From positions 62,001-126,000 of the forward strand of contig NZ_WIQM01000004.1 in NCBI RefSeq assembly GCF_015732185.1: DNA of 64,000 nt, read 5' to 3'. The position numbers were made by a program, and so were the translations under genes. Of this stretch, positions 16,566 to 22,462 are shown one piece after another. The notes under the pieces were generated by a model that worked only from the letters and a program-made list of their open reading frames with translations, ran no database searches and was not told where the DNA came from. The DNA is from Pectinatus haikarae (lineage in GTDB: Bacteria; Bacillota; Negativicutes; Selenomonadales; Selenomonadaceae). How positions within the stretch are numbered: position 1 is the stretch's first letter; each line of letters begins with the position of its first letter.

Positions 16566-16673
16566 TTAGCAGCAGCCAAGATAACTGATACCTTGCTTAC
16601 AATAATGTTTGACTAAATCGTATGGCAGGCCGCAATGTTCTGCGTACTTTAATGCGCTTATAGCTTTTTGCAT
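16566..16673 (-). CDS. 35-residue helix-turn-helix-like peptide
   Basis: The ORF starts at ATG 16673 behind AAAGGGAAG and ends at TAA 16566. It reads MQKAISALKYAEHCG, then LPYDLVKHYCKQG, which resembles the recognition half of MerR/excisionase-like proteins (compare LATVKRYCKKG in the gene at 17898-18173). At 35 residues it could be a minimal DNA-binding peptide or the remnant of a longer excisionase. It is the last leftward ORF before the rep leader. Confidence 0.45.
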   Translation of the reverse strand: MQKAISALKYAEHCGLPYDLVKHYCKQGISYLGCC

Positions 16674-16704
16674 GGTTACTTCCCTTTCATGTTTTTTAAT
16701 ATGA

Positions 16705-16731
16705 TATAATCACCTACAGGAGATGATTATA
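16705..16731 (+). promoter_or_regulatory. Palindromic extended -10 promoter, copy 1
   Basis: TGATATAATCACC, a spacer TACAGGA, then GATGATTATA. The left arm TATAATCACC contains a TGn-extended -10 box and the right arm is its near-complement (one mismatch). Transcription would begin between the arms, so the arms act as a DNA dyad rather than an RNA hairpin. The right arm also overlaps the ribosome binding site GGAG. Copies 2 and 3 are at 18865 and 19785. Confidence 0.7.
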
Positions 16732-17277
16732 TTGGAACATATACAAGATAAAATTTTTTATCATATTAGAGTAGTTACAACAAAAGAAATTCCTTTTTCA
16801 CTGAGTAAAACTTACACTTTTGGTAAAAAATTAAATAACTACTACTCTTTCTATGAAAGTATGTCTAATCAAACTATCCCTCAATTAGCCAATGAATATA
16901 TTCGTTATGCTCAAGAGATGATCTTTGAAGAAATGCGACAAAAAGATTTCCCTAGTCTCCCATCAAGGAAAACATGTTTATGGTTGATTCCTAATTCTGA
17001 GAATCTATCACAGGCTTTGGTTTTCTGGTTTAAGCAAATGTATAATCCCACCATGTCATCTCTCAAAATATTAAAATTTAGCTGCACCGGAAACATTCAT
17101 TATGCCAATCAAAAATACTTAACTTTAAACATAAATGATGTCAAATTGTTGCGCGAAGATGCCGTAAAATATTGGCAAGGGGATAATGCATCGTGCGATA
17201 ATATTGATACAGAAGTATTATTTGAAGGAACGGCCAAAGTAATTGAAATCAGAGATCCTTTTACAATTAATTTTTGA
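16732..17277 (+). CDS. DUF2441 protein, paralogue 1
   Basis: A 181-residue protein. I choose the TTG at 16732 because GGAG lies 9 bases upstream; the in-frame ATG at 16723 abuts the GGAG. Motifs shared with the paralogue at 18892 are EHIQDKIFYHI at the N-terminus, KTYTFG, a central FPSLPSRKTCLWLIP, then SCTGNIHYA, DAVKYWQG and EVLFEGTAKVIE. This matches DUF2441. The His strand, the CLWL...W segment and the C-terminal Glu strand resemble an ADP-ribosyltransferase-like layout; that is my inference. It is transcribed against the early operon and ends 11 bases inside the gene at 17267-17461. Confidence 0.75.
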   Translation: MEHIQDKIFYHIRVVTTKEIPFSLSKTYTFGKKLNNYYSFYESMSNQTIPQLANEYIRYAQEMIFEEMRQKDFPSLPSRKTCLWLIPNSENLSQALVFWFKQMYNPTMSSLKILKFSCTGNIHYANQKYLTLNINDVKLLREDAVKYWQGDNASCDNIDTEVLFEGTAKVIEIRDPFTINF

Positions 17278-17461
17278 TTAATTCTTCCACATGATATGGA
17301 TCAATAATTTGTCCATGGTAAGTATTTGGATGCACATGAGTACGCGCCGCCATAAGCAGCTGCTCTAACCTATATATTTCTTTTTCATATTCGCTCATTT
17401 CAGCTATCCTTTTTAATTCGTCTTTGCTTACATCGCAGGGATACTTGATAGAATCCTTCAT
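17267..17461 (-). CDS. Small protein convergent with DUF2441 copy 1
   Basis: A 64-residue protein, not recognised. The N-terminal half is helical and acidic (SEYEKEIYRLEQLLMAA); the C-terminal half is histidine-rich (THVHPNTYHG). The ATG follows AGGAGGTGAG inside a leader shared with two other leftward genes. Its 3' end overlaps that of the DUF2441 gene tail to tail by 11 bases, so the two mRNAs are complementary there. It could be an early gene or a partner of DUF2441; no evidence distinguishes these. Confidence 0.6.
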   Translation of the reverse strand: MKDSIKYPCDVSKDELKRIAEMSEYEKEIYRLEQLLMAARTHVHPNTYHGQIIDPYHVEELIKN

Positions 17462-17464
17462 TTT

Positions 17465-17485
17465 CTCACCTCCTATGCTGATTTT
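17465..17485 (-). repeat. Shared leader motif B, copy 1
   Basis: On the minus strand AATCAGCATAGGAGGTGAG immediately precedes the start codon of the gene at 17267-17461. Close copies precede the genes at 19416-19751 and 19983-20174 (AATCAGCATAGGAGTGA and AACCAGTATAGGAGTGAG). The match extends beyond a simple ribosome binding site. Confidence 0.6.
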
Positions 17486-17597
17486 TGGTCACGGTTGTCA
17501 ATGGGTTTAGAAAATAAATAGGTTAAAGAATAAAATTGAAAACCGTAAATACTGGATTAATTCAGTGAAACTCCAATCGCTGTTGCTATTGTGACGA

Positions 17598-17720
17598 CTA
17601 TTTTAACGGTTTTAATAACCAAATAGTGGTATAAGCAGTTGCGACACTTGCAATAACTGATACCGTGATTGATGTTACCGTCGGATGGTTAAACCACCAT
17701 TCAAGTTTAAAAATTTTCAC
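17598..17720 (-). CDS. 40-residue single-pass membrane peptide
   Basis: A GTG start at 17720 follows GGGGGTGAG; translation gives MKIFKLEWWFNHPTVTS, then a hydrophobic stretch ITVSVIASVATAYTTIWLL and KPLK. It is too short for standard gene callers. With the 43-residue ORF just upstream it fills an otherwise empty 436-base gap. A small early membrane protein, for instance one altering the host envelope, is possible. The remaining sequence of the gap, 17462-17597, shows nothing convincing beyond leader motif B. Confidence 0.4.
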   Translation of the reverse strand: MKIFKLEWWFNHPTVTSITVSVIASVATAYTTIWLLKPLK

Positions 17721-17766
17721 CTGCTCACCCCCATCATGATCACCATTAAAATAAAATCTGCATTTG

Positions 17767-17898
17767 TCACTTCATCACAGCCCCCATCAGCACGGTAGCC
17801 ACGACTATCATTAAGACAACCTGTAATGCTTTTTCAAATATAGATGGCTCTTTTGCAAGCCACTTGTTCGTCTGATGCATGACTTTTGTTATTTTCAT
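17767..17898 (-). CDS. 43-residue membrane peptide
   Basis: The ATG at 17898 overlaps the TGA of the upstream gene (TGATG) and has GAGGGATAG before it. The peptide begins MKITKVMHQTNKWLAKEP and ends with a transmembrane-like segment QVVLMIVVATVLMGAVMK. Coupling to the preceding helix-turn-helix gene supports translation. The function is unknown. Confidence 0.45.
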   Translation of the reverse strand: MKITKVMHQTNKWLAKEPSIFEKALQVVLMIVVATVLMGAVMK

Positions 17899-18173
17899 CA
17901 CGCTATCCCTCTTTTTAGATCATCAAGAGCCTTTAGATAATCATCAGGCGTGTTTATTCTTCTGCTCTGTCTGCGTGGCACTGGATTCATAGGCTTGCTC
18001 AATGCTGCCTGTTGTTCGTCCAGATCAGCTAGTGCTTTCAAAGCACAAGAAACGTCAATACTGTATTTCCGGCCAATTCTGTGGCAGCGGAACAGGCCTT
18101 TCTTGCAATACCGTTTCACTGTTGCCAACGGCATATTATTTTTGAGTGCAAATTCTTTTGCAGTCATTCTCAT
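17898..18173 (-). CDS. Excisionase-like helix-turn-helix protein
   Basis: A 91-residue protein with an N-terminal winged helix-turn-helix: MTAKEFALKNNMPLATVKRYCKKG, then a wing with CHRIGRKYSIDV. This is the pattern of phage excisionases and related MerR-like DNA-binding proteins. The C-terminal half is basic, then acidic. The start follows GGAGGCG. It is an early gene in the leftward operon and could bias the integrase to excision or regulate early genes. Confidence 0.65.
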   Translation of the reverse strand: MRMTAKEFALKNNMPLATVKRYCKKGLFRCHRIGRKYSIDVSCALKALADLDEQQAALSKPMNPVPRRQSRRINTPDDYLKALDDLKRGIA

Positions 18174-18234
18174 ATAATCGCCTCCATTGATTTCTATCTG
18201 AAAATCAAATATAATGAACGTAAGTTAATTTTTC

Positions 18235-18789
18235 CTATGAAGCCGTCAGACGTTCCCGCGTCTGCGGCTTTTCTTTTTCCCCGCGTAAATATTTTTCTAG
18301 ATCAAGTTTATATTTTGTATCAAGTTCCATAATGAGGTTGATATTAGAGTTTGTGCGATCAACAAGCCTTTCAGCAATTATTTTTACTTGGGCATAATCG
18401 TCATCAGCCATATCATCGCGACTATTTTTGTTCAGCAGCAGCACAGGTAATTTTTCTAAATCTTTATAAGCAATATTATCTGTAACCTTTAGACTGACGA
18501 TCATGCTTTGTATATGCCGGTCTATTTTTCTGTATCCAAATAATCTTATAAACCCTGTTGATTCAAGCGCAACAGTCGCAGCCGCTGTGAAATTTAGCTT
18601 TGACAGTTTTTTTCTGACTTTAATAGGAATTGTTCTTGTGCCTTTCATTGCTTCGTATATTGCACTCAGGCTGCATCCTACATCTATTGCAAGAGCTTTA
18701 GGAGGCCTGTCACAGCACATTATTGCAAGCTGAAGCATATCTGACACATTTTCAACAAATGAGCTGTCTAACATCGAAGGATCAATCAT
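18235..18789 (-). CDS. Phage regulatory protein, CII-like
   Basis: A 184-residue protein. The ATG at 18789 follows AAGGGAGGTGAT; the longer frame to 18852 has no support. Residues about 10-65 look like a lambda-repressor-type helix-turn-helix (MLQLAIMCCD, LAIDVGCSLSAIYEAMKG). The rest is mixed alpha and the C-terminus is charged. The CII (P2-type) resemblance is weak. It lies divergently from the palindromic promoter of DUF2441 copy 2. Confidence 0.5.
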   Translation of the reverse strand: MIDPSMLDSSFVENVSDMLQLAIMCCDRPPKALAIDVGCSLSAIYEAMKGTRTIPIKVRKKLSKLNFTAAATVALESTGFIRLFGYRKIDRHIQSMIVSLKVTDNIAYKDLEKLPVLLLNKNSRDDMADDDYAQVKIIAERLVDRTNSNINLIMELDTKYKLDLEKYLRGEKEKPQTRERLTAS

Positions 18790-18864
18790 TTCATCACCTC
18801 CCTTGTGTAATTTATTGTCACCATTTGCACAAAAAACACTGGTATAATTCAATTAAAGAAATGC

Positions 18865-18891
18865 TATAATCATCTACAGGAGATGATTATA
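18865..18891 (+). promoter_or_regulatory. Palindromic extended -10 promoter, copy 2
   Basis: TGCTATAATCATC, spacer TACAGGA, then GATGATTATA. Arms TATAATCATC and GATGATTATA are perfectly complementary. Compared with copy 3 the arm base T/A pair is replaced by C/G on both sides, so symmetry is kept. The left arm includes the extended -10 box. Confidence 0.75.
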
Positions 18892-19422
18892 GTGGAACAT
18901 ATACAAGACAAGATTTTTTATCATATTGGCAATTTCGATTGTGGTAAAACTTATACTATAGGATGTCAATTAAATCCATTCTTTGATTATTTCAATCATT
19001 TTGGTTATGAAGGAGCAATCGATTGGGACGAAACAAAAAAATTATTATCTGCGTATCAGTTATATGCACGAGAGCGAATTTTTGAAGATGTGCGTACTGA
19101 AATGTTTCCAAATTTTCCGTCAAGAATGTCATGCATATGGTTAATTCCTTCTGATAACCTATCTAATCGAATCGCTTTTTGGAATACAAATATTTCTCAT
19201 AACTCAAAAATATGCAAACTATCTTGTACTGGAAGGATTCATATTGCAGATGAATCTTTTCTAGCTTCAAGATTCGGTTATCTTCCAACATATCGCACTG
19301 ATGCAATACAATATTGGTCAGGAAAATTTCAATCTAATTCGTTTGTTCATCAAGAAGTTATATTTACTGGCACAATATACGTAATAGAAAAGTACGCTAC
19401 TCTTAACGATATTGTTCAATGA
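18892..19422 (+). CDS. DUF2441 protein, paralogue 2
   Basis: A 176-residue paralogue of the protein at 16732-17277. The GTG at 18892 has GGAG 9 bases upstream and matches the TTG start of copy 1. Shared blocks are EHIQDKIFYHI, GKTYTIG, RERIFEDVR, FPSRMSCIWLIP, CKLSCTGRIHIA, DAIQYWSG and EVIFTGTIYVIE. The divergence is large enough for old duplication or independent capture, while the promoter and first 11 codons are nearly identical. The gene converges on the leftward gene at 19416-19751, overlapping by 7 bases. Confidence 0.75.
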   Translation: MEHIQDKIFYHIGNFDCGKTYTIGCQLNPFFDYFNHFGYEGAIDWDETKKLLSAYQLYARERIFEDVRTEMFPNFPSRMSCIWLIPSDNLSNRIAFWNTNISHNSKICKLSCTGRIHIADESFLASRFGYLPTYRTDAIQYWSGKFQSNSFVHQEVIFTGTIYVIEKYATLNDIVQ

Positions 19423-19751
19423 TGGAGCCTTGGCATATCACTTTCTGATAATGTTCTTTTTTGACATTCTTCAAGTTTTTGCTTAAGTTCGACATTTTCT
19501 TTTTTCAATTCCTGAATTTGATTTATCGTAAAATAGTCATTTTGGTTCTTGCATAAATAAGAGCTAGGATGCCCAAAATTATGTTCAAATTTATCATCAT
19601 TAACTAATGTAGAAGGCGGGATGTCATTTTGTTTTACAGATACAGTCTTCTCTAAATGAGTATGTGTTCCACCTGTTTGAGTCTTGCTGATACAAAGTTC
19701 TTCTTTTTTTATAAGTCGTTTAAATTCTTCTGGCGTACATTTTATTATCAA
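19416..19751 (-). CDS. Small coiled-coil protein convergent with DUF2441 copy 2
   Basis: A 111-residue protein. The start is taken as TTG 19751, eight bases after AGGAG; the longer frame to 19862 would overlap the promoter of the next cassette. It begins IIKCTPEEFKRLIKKEEL, has a His-rich middle (GGTHTHLEK), and ends in a leucine-zipper-like helix INQIQELKKENVELKQKL. It is not recognised. The His-rich patch recalls THVHP in the partner of copy 1, though similarity is slight. Confidence 0.6.
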   Translation of the reverse strand: MIIKCTPEEFKRLIKKEELCISKTQTGGTHTHLEKTVSVKQNDIPPSTLVNDDKFEHNFGHPSSYLCKNQNDYFTINQIQELKKENVELKQKLEECQKRTLSESDMPRLHH

Positions 19752-19756
19752 TATTG

Positions 19757-19775
19757 TCACTCCTATGCTGATTTT
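19757..19775 (-). repeat. Shared leader motif B, copy 2
   Basis: AATCAGCATAGGAGTGA on the minus strand, immediately before the TTG start of the gene at 19416-19751. It abuts palindromic promoter copy 3 with only about 10 bases between, so cassettes 2 and 3 are packed head to tail. Confidence 0.6.
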
Positions 19776-19784
19776 AAAATATGC

Positions 19785-19814
19785 TATAATCACCGTAGAT
19801 GGGAGGTGATTATA
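19785..19814 (+). promoter_or_regulatory. Palindromic extended -10 promoter, copy 3
   Basis: TGCTATAATCACC, a 10-base spacer, then GGTGATTATA; the arms are perfectly complementary. GGGAGG in and beside the right arm lies 9 bases before the ATG at 19816. The spacer differs in length from copies 1 and 2 (10 against 7). Confidence 0.7.
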
Positions 19815-19815
19815 G

Positions 19816-19986
19816 ATGTCAGGGACAGCTAGTACTAAGATTGTAAAAGATAATATAGGCACATTAGCTATTCACATTCTTAACAGTAAAAGAGATTTAG
19901 CTAAAATGTCTTATTCTGAAATACTCAGAGAGTTATCGAATATCATTTGTGATTTACAGGCTGAAATAGATGATTTACATTTTTAA
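19816..19986 (+). CDS. 56-residue protein downstream of palindromic promoter 3
   Basis: Starts MSGTASTKIVKDNIGTLA and ends DLQAEIDDLHF; probably helical. It is shorter than usual gene-finder limits, but it has a promoter, a good ribosome binding site and the same tail-to-tail arrangement (4-base overlap) with a leftward gene. It shows no resemblance to DUF2441, so the promoter unit, not the protein, is what the three cassettes share. Confidence 0.6.
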   Translation: MSGTASTKIVKDNIGTLAIHILNSKRDLAKMSYSEILRELSNIICDLQAEIDDLHF

Positions 19987-20174
19987 AAAAGTCGTTCTTT
20001 TCTTTCTGTTTTTACTTCCGCTATCTCTTGAATTTTAGTGGAATTCAAGAGATAGTTCCCTTTTTCTGAATATGATTCTGATAAAATACGCAGTATCCAT
20101 TGCACATCTTCATATGTTGCCTTTTCTTTAATAAAAATACCGTTAATTGTTTTTACAGCTTTTTCACAATCCAT
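19983..20174 (-). CDS. Small early protein, cassette 3 partner
   Basis: A 63-residue protein starting at ATG 20174, nine bases after AGGAG within leader motif B. Helical: MDCEKAVKTINGIFIKEKA, then VQWILRILSESYS, with a basic C-terminus. Not recognised. It lies directly downstream of the Cro-like gene and should be among the first leftward transcripts. Confidence 0.6.
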   Translation of the reverse strand: MDCEKAVKTINGIFIKEKATYEDVQWILRILSESYSEKGNYLLNSTKIQEIAEVKTERKERLF

Positions 20175-20177
20175 TCG

Positions 20178-20197
20178 CTCACTCCTATACTGGTTTT
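20178..20197 (-). repeat. Shared leader motif B, copy 3
   Basis: AACCAGTATAGGAGTGAG on the minus strand, before the gene at 19983-20174 and overlapping the 3' end of the Cro-like gene. It differs from copies 1 and 2 at two positions. Confidence 0.55.
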
Positions 20198-20409
20198 GAA
20201 TCTTTCCAAGACACTTCATTGCTAAAAAAAATGGTATCTATACTGGCTTTGAATAAATCTGACACCTTCTTCGCTTCTATCAAACTAAAGGGCGTTTTCC
20301 CTAGTTCTCTTTTACTATAGCTTGATTTATTTGATAGTCCAATCTCCTTTGCCATGTAGTCACATGTGTATCCTTTTGTTTTTCGCATTTTGCGGAGGTT
20401 GTTGAACAT
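20185..20409 (-). CDS. Cro-like XRE-family regulator
   Basis: A 74-residue helix-turn-helix protein: LRKMRKTKGYTCDYMAKEIGL, then SYSKRELGKTPFSLIEAKKVS. The ATG at 20409 follows AGGTGAT; the frame to 20460 would cross the promoter. It is the first gene of the leftward early operon, divergent from the CI-like repressor. By position it should act as Cro, turning down repressor synthesis on induction. Confidence 0.82.
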   Translation of the reverse strand: MFNNLRKMRKTKGYTCDYMAKEIGLSNKSSYSKRELGKTPFSLIEAKKVSDLFKASIDTIFFSNEVSWKDSKPV

Positions 20410-20440
20410 ATGATCACCTACTCTCTTTAAGTGTCTTTTT

Positions 20441-20529
20441 AAGATACTTAGATTATACACGGCTTTTAGTATCTTGTAAAGATATATTTAATATTTATTT
20501 CCACATAAGATACTTTCATTGTGTATCTT
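20441..20529. promoter_or_regulatory. Operator cluster of the genetic switch
   Basis: Five half-sites of the form AAGATAC/GTATCTT occur at 20441, 20469, 20479, 20507 and 20523. Two pairs form dyads: GTATCTT with AAGATAT around the leftward -35, and AAGATAC with GTATCTT around the rightward -35. The arrangement is typical of a CI/Cro switch between divergent promoters. Confidence 0.8.
20452..20480 (-). promoter_or_regulatory. Early leftward promoter
   Basis: TTTACA, 17 bases, TATAAT on the minus strand, about 40 bases before the cro-like start. Operator half-sites overlap the -35 and lie just downstream of the -10, so repressor binding would block it. Confidence 0.8.
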
Positions 20530-20547
20530 TAGAAGAAACTTTATAAT
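20519..20547 (+). promoter_or_regulatory. Repressor promoter
   Basis: TTGTGT, 17 bases, TATAAT, ending 17 bases before the CI-like start. The -35 overlaps the operator half-site at 20523, allowing autoregulation or Cro repression. Confidence 0.65.
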
Positions 20548-20563
20548 AAGAATTGAGGTGTAA

Positions 20564-20944
20564 ATGATGAATATTATAAAGAGCCTACGACAACAAAATA
20601 ATTTTACACAAGAAGAACTAGGGCAAAAATTAAATATACAAAAATCTGCTATTTCCAAATATGAAACTGGTAGAACACGTCCCAGCATGGAAACATTGCA
20701 AAAGCTATCAGACGTTTTTAAGGTACCCATTAATGTATTATTAAATGGTTTTGGAATAAAGACCGAAATTTCCGAACAAGAAACTAAGCAGCCTAAGGAT
20801 TTGGCAAAATTCCTTGATCAAACAGAAATTATGTTTGACGGCGAAGTCCACAAGCTGAATGATGAATCACGGCAAAAACTAAGAAATGCTCTGGAATTTG
20901 CATTTTATGAAGCAAAAAAAATGAATAAACGTAAAAAGGATTGA
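20564..20944 (+). CDS. CI-like repressor, XRE family
   Basis: A 126-residue protein. Residues 1-60 are an XRE helix-turn-helix (IKSLRQQNNFTQEELGQKL, KSAISKYETGRTRPSM). The C-terminus is short and helical, with no LexA-type autoprotease. Repressors of this shape are often inactivated by an ImmA/IrrE protease, and one is encoded at 22006-22449. An ATG pair at 20564/20567 follows GAGGTG; either could be used. Confidence 0.82.
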   Translation: MMNIIKSLRQQNNFTQEELGQKLNIQKSAISKYETGRTRPSMETLQKLSDVFKVPINVLLNGFGIKTEISEQETKQPKDLAKFLDQTEIMFDGEVHKLNDESRQKLRNALEFAFYEAKKMNKRKKD

Positions 20945-20974
20945 CCAGTCAAAATAAGTGAGGTGGTTTTTGGT

Positions 20975-21814
20975 ATGCCTAAAAAAATGAAAGCTGAATT
21001 AAATGCAAATGGCCATTCTATTGAAGTATTATCTAGCGGAGATGAAAACGATTATGTCTCTTTAACAGATATTGCAAAATATAAGGATAGTATTAATCCC
21101 AGATTTATAATTCAAAACTGGATGCGTAATAGAAACACTATCGAATTTCTTGGCACATGGGAAAATTTGTATAATAAAAATTTTAAACGTGTCGAATTCG
21201 AGGCGGTTAAAAATGAATCAGGATTAAATAGCTTTGTTTTGACTCCGCAAAAATGGATATCATCTACGGATGCAATAGGTATAGTTTCAAAATCTGGTCG
21301 ATATGGTGGAACGTATGCTCACAAAGATATTGCTTTTGAATTTGCTTCATGGATATCTGCGGAATTTAAGCTTTATATTATAAAAGAATATCAACGATTA
21401 AAGTCCGATGAAAATAGTCATTTGTCACTGGATTGGAATGTTAAGCGGACACTATCAAAAATAAATTATAAAGTTCATACTGATGCCGTAAAAGATAATT
21501 TAATAACAGATTCGCTTTCGAAGAAGGAAATTGGGATAACTTATGCGAATGAAGCAGATGTATTAAATATGGCTTTGTTTGGCGTGACAGCTAAAGAGTG
21601 GAAACAATCTCACAAAAATATTGAGGGAAATATCCGCGATAACGCTTCGCTGCATCAGCTCTTGGTAATGGTGAATTTGGAAGCTGTCAATGCTGAGTTT
21701 ATAAAACAAGGATTGCCTCAACAGGAAAGACTTATACAACTTCGTAGAATAGCAGTTGAGCAGATGAGAAAAATATCATCTAACCCCAGTGTAAAAGGAC
21801 TTACTAAACAGTAA
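20975..21814 (+). CDS. KilA-N domain protein
   Basis: A 279-residue protein. The N-terminal half contains the KilA-N fold: DYVSLTDIAKYKDSINPRF, WMRNRNTIEFLGTWE, GGTYAHKDIAFEFASWISAEFKLYI. The C-terminal half is helical. The ATG at 20975 follows GAGGTGG by nine bases. KilA-N proteins bind DNA and are common in phage regulatory regions. It is co-oriented with the repressor and probably co-transcribed. Confidence 0.85.
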   Translation: MPKKMKAELNANGHSIEVLSSGDENDYVSLTDIAKYKDSINPRFIIQNWMRNRNTIEFLGTWENLYNKNFKRVEFEAVKNESGLNSFVLTPQKWISSTDAIGIVSKSGRYGGTYAHKDIAFEFASWISAEFKLYIIKEYQRLKSDENSHLSLDWNVKRTLSKINYKVHTDAVKDNLITDSLSKKEIGITYANEADVLNMALFGVTAKEWKQSHKNIEGNIRDNASLHQLLVMVNLEAVNAEFIKQGLPQQERLIQLRRIAVEQMRKISSNPSVKGLTKQ

Positions 21815-21835
21815 TAATATATATTTTACCGTAGA

Positions 21836-21974
21836 TAAAGAGAATCAGAGGACGGAACGGGCAGCCGTCGCCGGATAACCGAAAGGTTTGATTAGGAGAT
21901 GTGGAAATGTCACCCCACCTATTCTCAGCCGAAAAGCCAAGCTACAGTAAAATTGTAGCCTGGCTTTTATTTTG
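21836..21974 (+). ncRNA. Candidate structured RNA with terminator
   Basis: A GC-richer island in AT-rich DNA. GAGAAT (21840-21845) pairs with ATTCTC (21921-21926), enclosing GACGG/CCGTC (21851/21865), AACC-GAAA-GGTT (21877-21888, a GNRA loop) and GTGG/CCAC (21901/21915). An intrinsic terminator follows directly. I could not match it to a riboswitch or known phage RNA. It lies in the gap between kilA-N and immA. It could be a regulatory leader, a trans-acting RNA or a genomic RNA element; covariation data are needed. Confidence 0.5.
21934..21974 (+). terminator. Terminator after the structured RNA
   Basis: AGCCA and GCTACA pair with TGTAGC and TGGCT around a 7-base loop, followed by TTTTATTTT. 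It lies before the immA start, so transcripts from the left would end here unless read through. Confidence 0.8.
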
Positions 21975-22005
21975 CATTGACAAGCGTAAAAAAGGATTGA
22001 TGCGT

Positions 22006-22449
22006 ATGTTTAATATTCCCATTCGGGTAAAAAATCTTATAAGGAAATATGATACCTCAAGTCCCTACGAATTAGCTAAATATTTAAATATAACAATTTA
22101 CGAATATGATTTGCCACCAGAATTAAGAGGGTTCTGTGTCCGAGTTTTACGGCGCAAAATGATTTTTCTCAGTCAGTCTATGACTGAGATTGAAAAAACA
22201 ATTGTTTTATGTCACGAACTTGGGCACATAAGATTACATAGCGAATATGGTTATCATTTTTCTGCCAATACAATATATTTTGTGAAAAGCCGCTGTGAAG
22301 CAGAAGCAAATCTATATGCTGCATATCTGCTATCTTATAGGCACGATATTGACAGTGGGTTAATTCATCGAATAATATCTGAGAAACATCCTGATCCCAA
22401 AACGGTTCATACGATGCTGAATGATATTATGAGGTGCGAGTTTAATTAG
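22006..22449 (+). CDS. ImmA/IrrE family metallopeptidase
   Basis: A 147-residue zinc protease with LCHELGHIRLH (HExxH) and a downstream EAEANLYAAYLL helix carrying the third ligand, the pattern of ImmA/IrrE. The ATG at 22006 is nine bases after AAAGGA; the longer frame from 21901 runs through a terminator hairpin and is rejected. It probably cleaves the CI-like repressor to induce the prophage, as ImmA does for ImmR in ICEBs1. That link is inference from context. Confidence 0.85.
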   Translation: MFNIPIRVKNLIRKYDTSSPYELAKYLNITIYEYDLPPELRGFCVRVLRRKMIFLSQSMTEIEKTIVLCHELGHIRLHSEYGYHFSANTIYFVKSRCEAEANLYAAYLLSYRHDIDSGLIHRIISEKHPDPKTVHTMLNDIMRCEFN

Positions 22450-22462
22450 GGAAGTGATAAAA

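Noticed and set aside
16705-19814. RNA hairpins hiding the ribosome binding site as explanation for the palindromes
   Set aside because: The left arm is the -10 box and should not be part of the transcript, so a DNA operator fits better.
19752-19862. N-terminal extension of the gene at 19416-19751
   Set aside because: It would cover palindromic promoter copy 3 and the 56-residue ORF; the TTG at 19751 has a well placed AGGAG.
21901-22005. N-terminal extension of the ImmA/IrrE protein
   Set aside because: The extension is read through a terminator hairpin and lacks a ribosome binding site, while ATG 22006 has AAAGGA nine bases upstream.
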